Of a stretch of 64,000 nt of DNA, positions 17,063-26,492 are shown in pieces. Source of the DNA: DATAZK01 sp965199805 (GTDB lineage Bacteria > Actinomycetota > Actinomycetes > Frankiales > Frankiaceae); NCBI GenBank assembly GCA_965199805.1, contig CBDATO010000001.1, forward strand, positions 3,410,001-3,474,000, read 5' to 3'. The notes under the pieces are model-generated. The model was not told the origin of the DNA and made no database searches. It saw nothing but the letters and a program-made list of their open reading frames with translations. Positions within the stretch are counted from its first letter, which is position 1, and each line of letters starts with the position of its first letter. The position numbers and the translations under genes are program-made.

Positions 17063-17574
17063 TGACGTTCACGCTCCTTTACTGCCGGGTCGGTGGATGT
17101 TGTGCGGAGCCGGGCGAGGCCACGTGCCGCCTGGGTCTTTACGGTTCCGACCGAGCAGTTGAGCGTCTGGGCGGTCTGCTGCTCGGAGAAGTCGAGGTAG
17201 TAGCGCAGGACGACGACGGCTCGCTGGCGACGGGGGAGCTGGGCAAGGGCGCGGGTCAGCTGGTCGCGTTCCTCAAGTGCGGCGAAGCCGTAGTCGTCCT
17301 TGGCGTGCTCGGGCACCGTCTCCGAGGGTGTCTCTCCGCTCCAGCGACGGCCGGCCCACGACGCGTACGTGCGCACCATGACCGTGCGCACGTACGCCGC
17401 CGGCGTGCCCTGTTCGCGGATCCGGTTCCAGTGCGGCCAGGTCCGGGCGAGGGCCGTCTGAAGCAGGTCCTCGGCCGACGTCTGATTGCCGGTGAGCATC
17501 CATCCGGTCCGCAGCAGGCCGGCGGATTCGCTGAGGACGAACTCTCGGAATCCGTCATCGGCCCCGGTGGCCAT
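17059..17574 (-). CDS. SigE-family RNA polymerase sigma factor (ECF)
   Basis: A 171-residue extracytoplasmic-function sigma factor. Region 2 spans FREFVLSESAGLLRTGWMLT, then AEDLLQTALARTWPHWNRI and AYVRTVMVRTYASWAGRRW. Region 4 is LAQLPRRQRAVVVLRYYLDF, then EQQTAQTLNCSVGTVKTQAA. The FxEFV start and the WxRRW motif are typical of the actinobacterial SigE family. Start ATG 17574. It is translationally coupled to the truncated anti-sigma-like gene, so its activity may now be unrestrained. Confidence 0.9.
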   Translation of the reverse strand: MATGADDGFREFVLSESAGLLRTGWMLTGNQTSAEDLLQTALARTWPHWNRIREQGTPAAYVRTVMVRTYASWAGRRWSGETPSETVPEHAKDDYGFAALEERDQLTRALAQLPRRQRAVVVLRYYLDFSEQQTAQTLNCSVGTVKTQAARGLARLRTTSTDPAVKERERQ

Positions 17575-17616
17575 GCCCGCATCCTCTCTCTTGCCGTCGG
17601 ATGTCTTATGCCGCCT

Positions 17617-18657
17617 TCACCTTGCCGCCCGAGGAAGTTGCATGGTCCGAGCGATCTGGGTGATCGCCGCATGAAGGGGGTTGTTCGCCTGTGAGGAGTA
17701 GAGGACGTAGCCGGGCGCGGATGGTGTGACGTACTGCTCGACCGGCCAGCGCGTTCCGTTCAGGCACGAGTAGAGCCATAGGCGGTGTACGGCGGGACGG
17801 TTACCGAGGCTCGTGTTGGTGCTCGCGAGCAGGCTTACTGTCTGTGGCTGCCGGGGGTCGCAGTACACGGGATTGCCGACGAGGCCGCCGGGGGTCGCAG
17901 GCGACAGCGTCGCCGACGTTGGGATGGCCTTGAAGGCGATTGTGCAGCCCGCGGCGTCGGGGCTTGCCGGTGTGGGGCGGCTGTGCGGCATGAGGCACCA
18001 CGTCGGCGCGCTGAGGCGCGAATGCGGATTCGCGGGCACCGCCGCCTCGGCGACCCAGCCGGCGGGCAAGGTCACTGTCGCGTCGCCCAACGTCACGGTA
18101 GAAGTGACATCGACCGGCGTGAAGCCGTACCCGTTCCAGTCCCAGCGGTAGGTGTCGTGGGCGGACGGAGACGCATGTGCATCACCCGGTAGGTAGCTGT
18201 CGACCTCGGTGTAGAGCGTGCCGTTTACAATCCGGATCTGGTTGTAGACGAAATACGGGGCGAAAGCGCCACCCGAGTATTTGTGCGGTGGCACCAATCG
18301 CTGGATCGGCTTGGCGTTACGCGTGAACACTTGGAGCTCGGAGCCGTTGTGGTTGCCGCCGATCGTGTCATGGCAGTTGAGCAGTACGACCGCGTCCTGG
18401 ACGCCGTCGCCGGTGATGTCGCCGGCGTGAACGCCTTCGAGCGTGACGCTGGTGCCTCCCACCGTCTTGGCGACCCCGATCGTCCCTGATCCGTTGTGCA
18501 GCGTGACCGCTCCCGGCGTCATCGTGGGAGCCGAAGCGCAAGCAGCACTCACGACGTAAGCGTGATTCGACCAGCTGATCTGAGAGACCTCACAAGCACC
18601 CAAGGCAGTGACGATCCCGGCCGCCGCCAGACCGGCTCCCAGCACCCACTTCCACAT
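17617..18657 (-). CDS. Secreted or lipid-anchored protein, unknown
   Basis: 346 residues starting at ATG 18657, with GGAG five bases upstream (15 bases of frame further upstream are less likely). The hydrophobic N-terminus ends in ALGACEVSQ, a possible lipobox. Further on is AGDITGDGVQDAVVLLNC, a DxDxDG-like calcium loop resembling an FG-GAP unit. Several Cys pairs suggest disulfides. The second half (from about 200) has no recognisable motif. It lies 42 bases upstream of the sigma gene on the same strand, so it may share a transcript. Confidence 0.6.
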   Translation of the reverse strand: MWKWVLGAGLAAAGIVTALGACEVSQISWSNHAYVVSAACASAPTMTPGAVTLHNGSGTIGVAKTVGGTSVTLEGVHAGDITGDGVQDAVVLLNCHDTIGGNHNGSELQVFTRNAKPIQRLVPPHKYSGGAFAPYFVYNQIRIVNGTLYTEVDSYLPGDAHASPSAHDTYRWDWNGYGFTPVDVTSTVTLGDATVTLPAGWVAEAAVPANPHSRLSAPTWCLMPHSRPTPASPDAAGCTIAFKAIPTSATLSPATPGGLVGNPVYCDPRQPQTVSLLASTNTSLGNRPAVHRLWLYSCLNGTRWPVEQYVTPSAPGYVLYSSQANNPLHAAITQIARTMQLPRAAR

Positions 18658-19291
18658 ATCTACTCCAGCCAATCGTTACGAGGGCAACCGTCAGGGTCGG
18701 AAGCGTCGAGTGCCACTGCGAAGTCGCGATACCGACCAGCCGCGGCCTGCGCTTCGGTAACCGGGCACGGAGCCCGCCGCCACCCTTCCGACTTCTTAAC
18801 GGGCTGAGTGGCTCCGGACGTTGACAACCCTGGGATTTCTTTTCCGCACCGACGCCGTCGGGTGAACGGAGGTTGTCCTCTTCCTTCCGGCATCTGTCGG
18901 CGAGACTCGTCGGCTATGTCCGGTGACGGCGGTTTCGAGCGTGCCGACGGATGACCGGGCGGGCCAGGCCTTCGTCGTACGGTTCGGGGAGCTCTGGATG
19001 AGCGGGGCACCCCCGCGGCGACTCGATCTCGTGATGTGGCTGTCGCCCGTTGCGGCAGCCCGCGAAGCCACGGAGGTGGGATTGCGGTCGCGGGGTGCTC
19101 ACGCACAAGCTCGCCGGCGTGGTCCTTGGACGGACTGCGGGCGTTGATGAGGATCGTCGGGCCGAGGCCGGACTACGTCGGTGATCGCGCAGGCAGCAAT
19201 GCTGTTAGCCCGGCGGACTGCTCCCTTCAGCTTGGTCTTACGTCTGCTTAGCGAAGTTGTCGGATGTGCGGGCTACGGTTGGAGGGTGGCT
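18658..19291. other. Intergenic region upstream of the MoxR-type operon
   Basis: About 630 bases between divergent genes. Several small open frames occur but none has a convincing start or domain. It should contain the promoter of the DUF4132-MoxR operon and that of the secreted protein; no palindromic operator was recognised. Confidence 0.45.
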
Positions 19292-22200
19292 TTGAGGTGG
19301 TTCCGGTCGCGGGATGCAGACGACGCGTGGAAGCGCCTGTTGTTGCGCTACTTTCAACCGTTGCCTGCACCTGAACGCGCGGTCGACTATGTCTTGACCG
19401 GCGCCGATCCGGGCCCGTTGCCGGGCAGCTATAACCAGATGCTGCGCCTCGACGGGGAGGTGGCTGACGTTCATGCTGGGCTGCCCGGTTGCGAGGCGGC
19501 TGTCGTGTGCCGGTTCGGTCGGCTGGTAGAGGATGCGAACTCCTATTACGGGGCGTGGTCACTCGGCTGGGCGCCGGTAGCCGGCCGGCGCTGGCCGGAG
19601 ATGCTGTTGCGGGACATGCGTCAGGTGCGGGCCAGCGGGCCGTTGCCGTTGACTTTCGGTCAGTTCACCGACGCGGTGGCGTGTGAGGGCGCGAGTGTTC
19701 AGGATGTGCTGCGGGCGGTCTGCCCGCCGCAGCCTTTGAATCACGCAGGCCGACAAGGGACCCAGCGGCTGCTGTCCTGGCTGCCAGGTTTCGCCGACGC
19801 GCTCGGCGAGCAAGCGGAATTCGTCAGACAGACGCTCGACGATGGGACGGCGCATCAAAAGGCTGTCCTGCTTGATCTGCTGTCGGCGGTGCCGCAGGTG
19901 GAGCTCGCGACCTTCGCCGATTCTGTCGCCGCCGCGGCCTGTTCCGCCAATGCCAGGCTGCGGGAGGCGGCGAACGGTTTGCGTGAGCGGCTAGGCCCTG
20001 CGGCGGTGCCGGCTTTGCGCAGGGTGGCGACCACGGCCGACCCAGCTGCACGGGCCCGGGCGTTGGACCTGCTGTGGAACCGTCTTGATGATCGGGAGTT
20101 CGCTGAAGAGCGAGCCGCTGCCGACCGGGCCGCCGGCGTTCGTACGTTGTTGGACAGCTGGCGCTTGAGCGGCGCACCGGCCGCCGACGATCCGTCCGCC
20201 GACAGCACCCTTCCTGAGGTCGACTGGACGGTGACGGCCGATGCTGTCGAGGCGATCGTGGCGACGGTCGAGACCGCCATCGCCAAGGCGGTGGCGTCTC
20301 CGCCGCGCTACGCCGGGCGGGTCACGCCACCTCGGCCGGACGCGGTCACTCGACTCACGTCCCGGCTCCGAGCGGCGCTGTCCGCGGGTGAGCCGCCCGT
20401 CGTGGAATCGGAGCTGCACAGGGGGCTGGACGGGGTACCCAACATCAGCTTCGTGCTCGTAGAAGCTTTGTCGGCTGCCGCCCGCGCGGGCCACGCCGGC
20501 CCACCGGCCTGTTTCATCGCGATGGGGGTTTCCGGATTCTTCCCCACGTCGGAGGTGGCCCGCGGCTCCGCGCTGGTGGCCCCGGTCCTGGAGGCTGTGC
20601 ATGAGGCGTCCGGCGGTCCTGACCTGCTGACCTTGCAGGTGATTGCTGACGACTGCGGGCTTCCGGGTGCAGAGTTCGTCTGGCACCACTTCAGTCACGG
20701 TGACCGGGCCGGCATGCGGCACTGGCCCGCCGAGCAGGTGTGGCCGTTCGTAGCGCGCAACCTGGACCTGATCATCGAACGTGGCCGGGCCCGTGACGGC
20801 GACTACAACTTCGACGAGACCGCTTTCATCGCCGCGCTAGGCACGTTCCCGCGGCCGCCCCAGCGCGTGGAAGCATTGTTGTACGAGCGTGCCCTAGGTG
20901 TGCGTAAGACCGAACGCCGCCCGGCGCAGGACGCGCTGGACGACGATCTGCGGCGCGGCGCACGTCTGCTGGTCGCGCTGGCCGACGGCAAGGCCGAAGT
21001 CCGGACGGTCGCCGCACAGTGGCTGGCCCGCCGGCCGGAACCCGCCACTTTGCAGGGGCTGCAGAAAGCGTTTGCCAAGGAGAAGCAGGACCTGGCCAAG
21101 GCGGCGATGCTCGACGCGCTGGAAGCCCTAGGGGAACCGGTCGAGAAGTATCTCGAAGCTGCCGGCTTGCAGTCGGAGGCAGAGAAGGCCGCGGCTAAGG
21201 GCTGGCCTCGGGAGCTGGCCTGGATGGCGTGGAATGCGCTGCCGGCGGTGCATTGGAGCTCGGGTGAACCGGTCACAGGCGTCGTCGTTCAGTACCTGAT
21301 CGCTCAGGCGGTGCGAGCAAAGACCGCCGAGCCGAACGCCATCCTGCGCCGGTACGCGAGCCTGATGGTGGAAGGCGAGCGGCACGAGCTGGCCCACGCC
21401 GTCCTGGAGCTGTGGGTGGCCGAGGACGTGCGGCCCATGCCTCGCCACGAGGCGGAGCGCGCGGCGCTGACCAACGCGCAGAGCTGGCATCAGTGGGCGA
21501 CCGGCGTCCCGGGCAGCCCGACCTTCGGGATGACCGTCGAGCAGCTGGCCGCCCACAGTCTGCCAGAGTTGATGCGGCAGCCGGCTGGGTCGGCGACGGG
21601 CAGCAAGGGAGTCCTGGCGGTCGTCGCCGCGTTGGGCGGCCCGCAGCTAGTGGCGCCGGTGGAGCGGTATTTGCGTGACTGGTACGGCATGCGCTCAGCG
21701 CAGTGCAAGGCGCTGCTGGGCATGCTGGCCTGGGTGGACGACAAGGCGGCGACACAGTTGCTGTTGTCGGTCGGCGGCCGGTTTCGCACCCGCGGCATCC
21801 AGGATGAGGCGAATCGGCTCGTGTCCGAACTTGCCGAGCGGCGCGGCTGGACGTTGGACGAGTTGGCCGACCGGACCGTTCCCACGGTCGGTTTCGACGA
21901 CACCGGCTGCCGGTCGTTCGACTACGGCACCGGACGCACCTTCACCGCGCGACTGCTGCCCGACGCCACCGTTGAGTTGCGTGACGACAGCGGCAGCATC
22001 TTGAAGACGCTGCCCGCCCCCCGCAAGTCCAATGACGCCGAGGTGGCTGCGGCACAGCGCAAGGCCTTCACCGCCGCCAAGAAGGAACTGAAAGCTGTCG
22101 TGGCCATGCAGACCGAACGGCTGCACGAAGCGCTCGCGGTCGGTCGGCAGTGGAGCGCTGAAGACTGGATGACCTATCTGGCCGGTCACCCAATTGTGCG

Positions 22201-22852
22201 TCTGCTGGTGGCCAGGCTCATCTGGGTTGCCTACGAAGGTCCAGGCGAGTACGCCACGGTGGTCGCGTCGTTCCGGCTGTTGGACGACGGCACCCTCACC
22301 GACGTCGATGACGAGCCGGTCACGGCCAAACCGGCCTGGCGGATCCGGCTTGCACACGACAGCAACCTGCCCGCTGACATCGCCCGCCGGTGGCTCGGGC
22401 ACCTCAGCGACTATGAGGTGACCCCACTGTTCCGCCAACTGGGACGGGACCTTTTGACTGTTGCCGAGTCGCAGCGCAGCGAGCACGAAGTGAGCGACAT
22501 CAAAGGTCACATGCTGTCAGCGTTCGCGCTGCGCGGCCGGGCCGTCAAGCTCGGCTGGAACCGCGGCCCCACGCAAGACGGCGGGTGGTTCTACTCCTAC
22601 ACCAAGACATTCGCCTCGTCGGCGGTCACCGCTTCACTGGAGTTCTCCGGCAACGGGTTGCCGGAGGAGGACCGGGACGTCGCACTGCTGGGCCTGAGGT
22701 TCGAGCAGGAAATCCGGGAAGGTCACCGGCGGGCACTGCCGTTAGGGGAGGTACCGGTCGTGCTGTTGTCGGAGACGTGGCACGAGGTGCGTGAGCTGGC
22801 CGCCCTAGGTGCCGGTTTCGACCCGGACTGGGAAAGCAAGACGAACTACTGA
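19292..22852 (+). CDS. DUF4132-domain protein (YehI-like), first gene of the MoxR operon
   Basis: About 1186 residues. The first 900 are Ala/Leu/Arg-rich helical repeats resembling HEAT/ARM-type scaffolds (for example DPAARARALDLLWNRLDDRE). The C-terminal third carries the DUF4132 signature: AAQRKAFTAAKKELKAVV, then QWSAEDWMTYLAGHPIVRLL and LARRLIW-like VARLIWVAYE, then SDYEVTPLFRQLGRDLLTV. Start TTG 19292 fits GGAGG six bases upstream; GTG 19286 overlaps that site and the frame is open to 19181. It lies 54 bases ahead of the MoxR ATPase. Large DUF4132 proteins accompany MoxR-VWA sets in other bacteria; biochemical role unknown. Confidence 0.85.
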   Translation: MRWFRSRDADDAWKRLLLRYFQPLPAPERAVDYVLTGADPGPLPGSYNQMLRLDGEVADVHAGLPGCEAAVVCRFGRLVEDANSYYGAWSLGWAPVAGRRWPEMLLRDMRQVRASGPLPLTFGQFTDAVACEGASVQDVLRAVCPPQPLNHAGRQGTQRLLSWLPGFADALGEQAEFVRQTLDDGTAHQKAVLLDLLSAVPQVELATFADSVAAAACSANARLREAANGLRERLGPAAVPALRRVATTADPAARARALDLLWNRLDDREFAEERAAADRAAGVRTLLDSWRLSGAPAADDPSADSTLPEVDWTVTADAVEAIVATVETAIAKAVASPPRYAGRVTPPRPDAVTRLTSRLRAALSAGEPPVVESELHRGLDGVPNISFVLVEALSAAARAGHAGPPACFIAMGVSGFFPTSEVARGSALVAPVLEAVHEASGGPDLLTLQVIADDCGLPGAEFVWHHFSHGDRAGMRHWPAEQVWPFVARNLDLIIERGRARDGDYNFDETAFIAALGTFPRPPQRVEALLYERALGVRKTERRPAQDALDDDLRRGARLLVALADGKAEVRTVAAQWLARRPEPATLQGLQKAFAKEKQDLAKAAMLDALEALGEPVEKYLEAAGLQSEAEKAAAKGWPRELAWMAWNALPAVHWSSGEPVTGVVVQYLIAQAVRAKTAEPNAILRRYASLMVEGERHELAHAVLELWVAEDVRPMPRHEAERAALTNAQSWHQWATGVPGSPTFGMTVEQLAAHSLPELMRQPAGSATGSKGVLAVVAALGGPQLVAPVERYLRDWYGMRSAQCKALLGMLAWVDDKAATQLLLSVGGRFRTRGIQDEANRLVSELAERRGWTLDELADRTVPTVGFDDTGCRSFDYGTGRTFTARLLPDATVELRDDSGSILKTLPAPRKSNDAEVAAAQRKAFTAAKKELKAVVAMQTERLHEALAVGRQWSAEDWMTYLAGHPIVRLLVARLIWVAYEGPGEYATVVASFRLLDDGTLTDVDDEPVTAKPAWRIRLAHDSNLPADIARRWLGHLSDYEVTPLFRQLGRDLLTVAESQRSEHEVSDIKGHMLSAFALRGRAVKLGWNRGPTQDGGWFYSYTKTFASSAVTASLEFSGNGLPEEDRDVALLGLRFEQEIREGHRRALPLGEVPVVLLSETWHEVRELAALGAGFDPDWESKTNY

Positions 22853-22906
22853 GCAAGTCCGCGGACCGAACGGCGGCCGGTTGTGCAGCCACGACAGGGG
22901 AGTGCT

Positions 22907-24016
22907 GTGAGCGAAACCGACACCGACCCCGCGCGGGTGTTGCGCGCGCCGGCGGAGGATGTCTATGCCGCCGAGCTGTCGGCGTTGGCGGCGGCTGACC
23001 GCGGGCCCCGTCCGCCGGGCTGGCGGCTCACTCCACGAGCGGTGCGGGCCTTCGTCCTCGGAGACGCGAGGCTGGGCGTCACCCAGAAATTCTTCGGCGA
23101 CGACGCGCTGATCGATCGATGCGTAGTGACGCTGATGAGCAACCGTGGCCTGCTGCTGGTGGGAGAACCGGGCACGGCCAAATCGATGCTCTCCGAGCTG
23201 TTGGCCGCAGCCGCCTGCGGGGAGTCGACCTGCACGGTGCAGGGCACGTCCGGCACAACCGGCGACCAAATCACCTACTCGTGGAACTACGCCTTGCTGC
23301 TCGCGGAAGGCCCGTCGCGAAGGGCGCTGGTCGCCGGGCCGATGTACACCGCGATGGTCACCGGCCGCATCTGCCGTTTCGAAGAGGTCACCCGAGTCCA
23401 ACCCGAGATCCAGGACGTCCTGATCGGTCTTATGTCGGACAAGCTGCTGCACGTCCCGGAGCTGTCCGGCGACGACGCGGTCGTCTTCGCCGCCTCCGGC
23501 TTCAACGTCCTGGCGACCGCGAACCTGCGCGACCGCGGAGTGCACGAGATGTCCAGCGCTCTGAAACGCCGGTTCAACTTCGAAACGGTCCGCCCGATCC
23601 GAGACCGCAACCTTGAAAGCCGTCTGATCCAGGAGCAGACGACAGCCCTGCTGCAACGAGCCGAGGTCGACACCCGCCTCGAACACGACGTCGTCGACCT
23701 GCTCGTCACCGCATTTCATGACCTGCGTGACGGCGTCACCGCAGACGGAGTGTCCGTCGAAAAGCCGACCGCGGTGATGAGCTCCGCCGAAGCGGTGGCC
23801 GTCGGGTACGCGGCCGCGCTGGACGCGCACTACTTCGGCAACGGCGACGTCGACGGTGCACACATCGCCCGGCAGCTGATCGGAACGGTGCTCAAGGACA
23901 ACCCCGACGACGGCACCAAACTGCGGCACTACTTCGACGTCGTCGTCAAGGCACGCGCCAAGCGGGACAAACGCTGGAAAGGCGCGCTCGCTGCCCGCGC
24001 CGAGCTCGACCGTTGA
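22907..24016 (+). CDS. MoxR-family AAA+ ATPase (YehL-like)
   Basis: 369 residues. GTG 22907 is chosen because GGGGAG sits four bases upstream. Walker A is GEPGTAKS (about residues 86-93). The Walker B-like segment is ICRFEEVTRVQPEIQD, where a Phe-Glu-Glu replaces the usual Asp-Glu, as I recall for the YehL branch. Sensor-type segments are FNVLATANLRDRGVHEMSSA and LKRRFNFETV (arginine finger region). C-terminal helical lid follows. MoxR ATPases work as ring-shaped remodelling enzymes with VWA partners; here the VWA gene lies two genes downstream. Spaced 16 bases from the DUF5682 gene. Confidence 0.92.
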   Translation: MSETDTDPARVLRAPAEDVYAAELSALAAADRGPRPPGWRLTPRAVRAFVLGDARLGVTQKFFGDDALIDRCVVTLMSNRGLLLVGEPGTAKSMLSELLAAAACGESTCTVQGTSGTTGDQITYSWNYALLLAEGPSRRALVAGPMYTAMVTGRICRFEEVTRVQPEIQDVLIGLMSDKLLHVPELSGDDAVVFAASGFNVLATANLRDRGVHEMSSALKRRFNFETVRPIRDRNLESRLIQEQTTALLQRAEVDTRLEHDVVDLLVTAFHDLRDGVTADGVSVEKPTAVMSSAEAVAVGYAAALDAHYFGNGDVDGAHIARQLIGTVLKDNPDDGTKLRHYFDVVVKARAKRDKRWKGALAARAELDR

Positions 24017-24032
24017 TCCACGGACCGGTCCG

Positions 24033-26492
24033 GTGACCCTCGGCATGCAGACCGGACAGGCGCTGCCCACAACAACCGACGTCCGGCGGCTAGCCGGCGC
24101 TCTGATCAGCGACGAGCTCGTCATTATTCCGGTCCGTCATCACAGCCCGGCCTGCGCCGACACCGTCGGCCGTGCGTTTGACGAGTACGCGCCGTCGCGG
24201 GTGCTCATCGAAGGGCCACACAGCTTCAACCCCCTGGTAAAGCTGCTTGCCCATCCCGAAGCTGTCTTCCCGCTGGCGGTGTATGCCTATGCCCGCAGGC
24301 CGGCCAAAAAGGGCGAGCCGCCGCAGCCGGGCACATCCGGCTACTACCCGTTCTGCGACTATTCGCCGGAACTCGTTGCGCTTCGCCGCGGCGTCGCGGC
24401 CGAAATACCGGTCGAATTCTGCGACCTCGACCTGGCCGAACAGTGGCTGCTGGAACTCAGCCACCCTGACCCCGACACCCCACGATCGCTGCTCGACGAA
24501 AAAGCTTACAGCCACAGCGCCTCCCTGGACCGGCTCGCCGCCCAGCTGGGCTGCCGCGACCACGAGGACCTGTGGGAGCTGCTGTTCGAGTCCGACGCCC
24601 GGCCGCCCGACCTGACCGAACAGCTAGCCCGAACGACCGCCTACTGCCTGCTCGCCCGCCGCGACCGCACCCCGGCCGAACTGGCCGCCGACACCACACT
24701 GGCCCGCGAGGCCGAAATGGCCTGGCACGTCCGGCAAGCCGTCCTCAAACGCGATGACGGCGACGGGCCGGTACTGCTGGTCGTCGGCGGCTTCCACGCT
24801 GTCGTAATGCCTGACCTGATCGCCGCGCCGCCGGACCGTCCGGCCACCCACACCGACCACATCGAATCCGGTCATGCGCTCATCAGGTACGGGTTCGACC
24901 GGCTTGACCGGCTCAACGGCTACGCCTCCGGTATGACCGCCCCCGAATGGCATCAGCGGATCTGGGACGCCCGCCAAAACGGCACATCGCCGGCAGCGGC
25001 GCGCGGCAGCGTCGCACTCACTACGCTGCTGGACATTGCCGGCGTCATGCGCGACAAGCACAACACACCCGTCGCGACACCAACCCTTGCCGCCGCCTAC
25101 CAACAGGCCACCCTGCTCGCCGATCTACGCGGACGGGCTGCGCCGCTGCGCTCAGACGTACTCGACGCGGTGGTCAGTTGCCTGGTGCAAGGCGACGCCG
25201 ACACCGACGGAGCCCTCGTCCAATCCGTCACCCGCGCCGTATTGACCGGCGTGCGAGTCGGAACCGTCCCACCCGGCGCCGGCACCCCTCCTCTGGTCGC
25301 CGACACCCTGCAACGGCTACGCGCACAGCGTCTCAAAGTGGACGACATCGGCGCGTACACCGCCGCGCTCGACCTCTACCGCAACCCCGCCCACCGGCGC
25401 GCCTCACGCCTGTTGCACGGCCTGCAGCTGCTGATGGTGCCATTCGCCTCCTGGCAAGCCGGACCCGACTTCATCAACGGCCTCGGCCTGAGCAGGCTGC
25501 AGGAACGATGGAGCTATGAATGGACGCCAGCGTCCGTCGGTGCCCTGGTCGAGCTATCCCAGCTCGGCCCCACCCTTCCCGACGCCGTCGCCGCCCGCTT
25601 CGCCGAGATGCTCAACCTCCTGACCGCAGACGGACGCATCCCCGGCAGCGACGAAGCCAGCGCCGCGCTCGCCCGAGCGGCCGTACTCGGCCTGCACAGC
25701 CAGGCCCATGACGTCGTCCGCCTTGTGCAGTCGGCCCTGGCCGCCGAAGCTGCCTTCCCGGCTGTGGTCACCGCGACCAGCCGGTTGGCATTGCTGTCCG
25801 AAGGGCGCGAACCGCTTGAGGCCAGCCAACTCACCGACCTACCGGCCCTCGTGCAGGCCGGATATGCACGGGCCCTGTATCTCGGCAGCGGCCTTCGCGG
25901 ACAGGAAGCGCCGCCGGCCGACATCGTCACCGCGCTCGCTCAACTGCGTGAGCTTCTCGCCGGCGGTGCGCACGACCTCGACCCCGACCCGTACTGGGCC
26001 ATGCTTCACAAGCTGCGCGTCGAGCACGACGTGGCTCACGTCCGCGGCGCCGCCGCCGGACTCGCCTTCGCCGCCGGCCGGCTGCCAGGCCCCGACTTGG
26101 CCCGTGACGTCGCCGGTCACCTGTCCGGCACCATCCCTCCCGCTGAGGCAGTCGGCTTCCTACGCGGCCTGCTGTCCGTCGCCCGCGAAGCGCTCTGGCA
26201 GGACGTCGGCCTGGTCCCCGCCCTGGACGCCCAGCTGTCAGGCTGGGACCAGGCCATGTTCCTGCAGCACCTACCCGAGCTGCGGCTGGCGTTCGCATCT
26301 CTCAACCCGCGCGAAACCGACCGGGTTGCCGCGCTAGTCGCCGGTCACCTCGGCCTCAGCGGCACCGGCCTCGGTCCTTTGATGACCCGCGACGTCACCG
26401 AAGACGACATGCAACGCAATCTGCAGCTGTCCGAAGAGGCCGCGCAGCTGCTGCGCGGCGACGGCCTCGGTGACTGGCTGGCGACGCCGTGA
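24033..26492 (+). CDS. DUF5682 protein (YehM-like)
   Basis: 819 residues. The N-terminus has the family hallmark IIPVRHHSPACADTVGRAFD followed by RVLIEGPHSFNPL, and a middle segment VLLVVGGFHAVVMPDL, reminiscent of the TraB/PrgY/GumN-type fold with conserved RHH, EGP and GGFH motifs. The C-terminal 450 residues are helical. Start GTG 24033; ATG 24045 is an alternative. Its stop overlaps the VWA start (GTGA), so it is translationally coupled. In other genomes this family sits between MoxR and VWA genes. No enzymatic activity is established that I know of. Confidence 0.85.
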   Translation: MTLGMQTGQALPTTTDVRRLAGALISDELVIIPVRHHSPACADTVGRAFDEYAPSRVLIEGPHSFNPLVKLLAHPEAVFPLAVYAYARRPAKKGEPPQPGTSGYYPFCDYSPELVALRRGVAAEIPVEFCDLDLAEQWLLELSHPDPDTPRSLLDEKAYSHSASLDRLAAQLGCRDHEDLWELLFESDARPPDLTEQLARTTAYCLLARRDRTPAELAADTTLAREAEMAWHVRQAVLKRDDGDGPVLLVVGGFHAVVMPDLIAAPPDRPATHTDHIESGHALIRYGFDRLDRLNGYASGMTAPEWHQRIWDARQNGTSPAAARGSVALTTLLDIAGVMRDKHNTPVATPTLAAAYQQATLLADLRGRAAPLRSDVLDAVVSCLVQGDADTDGALVQSVTRAVLTGVRVGTVPPGAGTPPLVADTLQRLRAQRLKVDDIGAYTAALDLYRNPAHRRASRLLHGLQLLMVPFASWQAGPDFINGLGLSRLQERWSYEWTPASVGALVELSQLGPTLPDAVAARFAEMLNLLTADGRIPGSDEASAALARAAVLGLHSQAHDVVRLVQSALAAEAAFPAVVTATSRLALLSEGREPLEASQLTDLPALVQAGYARALYLGSGLRGQEAPPADIVTALAQLRELLAGGAHDLDPDPYWAMLHKLRVEHDVAHVRGAAAGLAFAAGRLPGPDLARDVAGHLSGTIPPAEAVGFLRGLLSVAREALWQDVGLVPALDAQLSGWDQAMFLQHLPELRLAFASLNPRETDRVAALVAGHLGLSGTGLGPLMTRDVTEDDMQRNLQLSEEAAQLLRGDGLGDWLATP

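Noticed and set aside
22805..24124. Long minus-strand frame (439 codons) opposite the MoxR ATPase gene
   Set aside because: It is antisense to a gene with clear Walker motifs; its translation is Asp/Val/Gly-rich without domains, as expected for the shadow frame of high-GC coding DNA.
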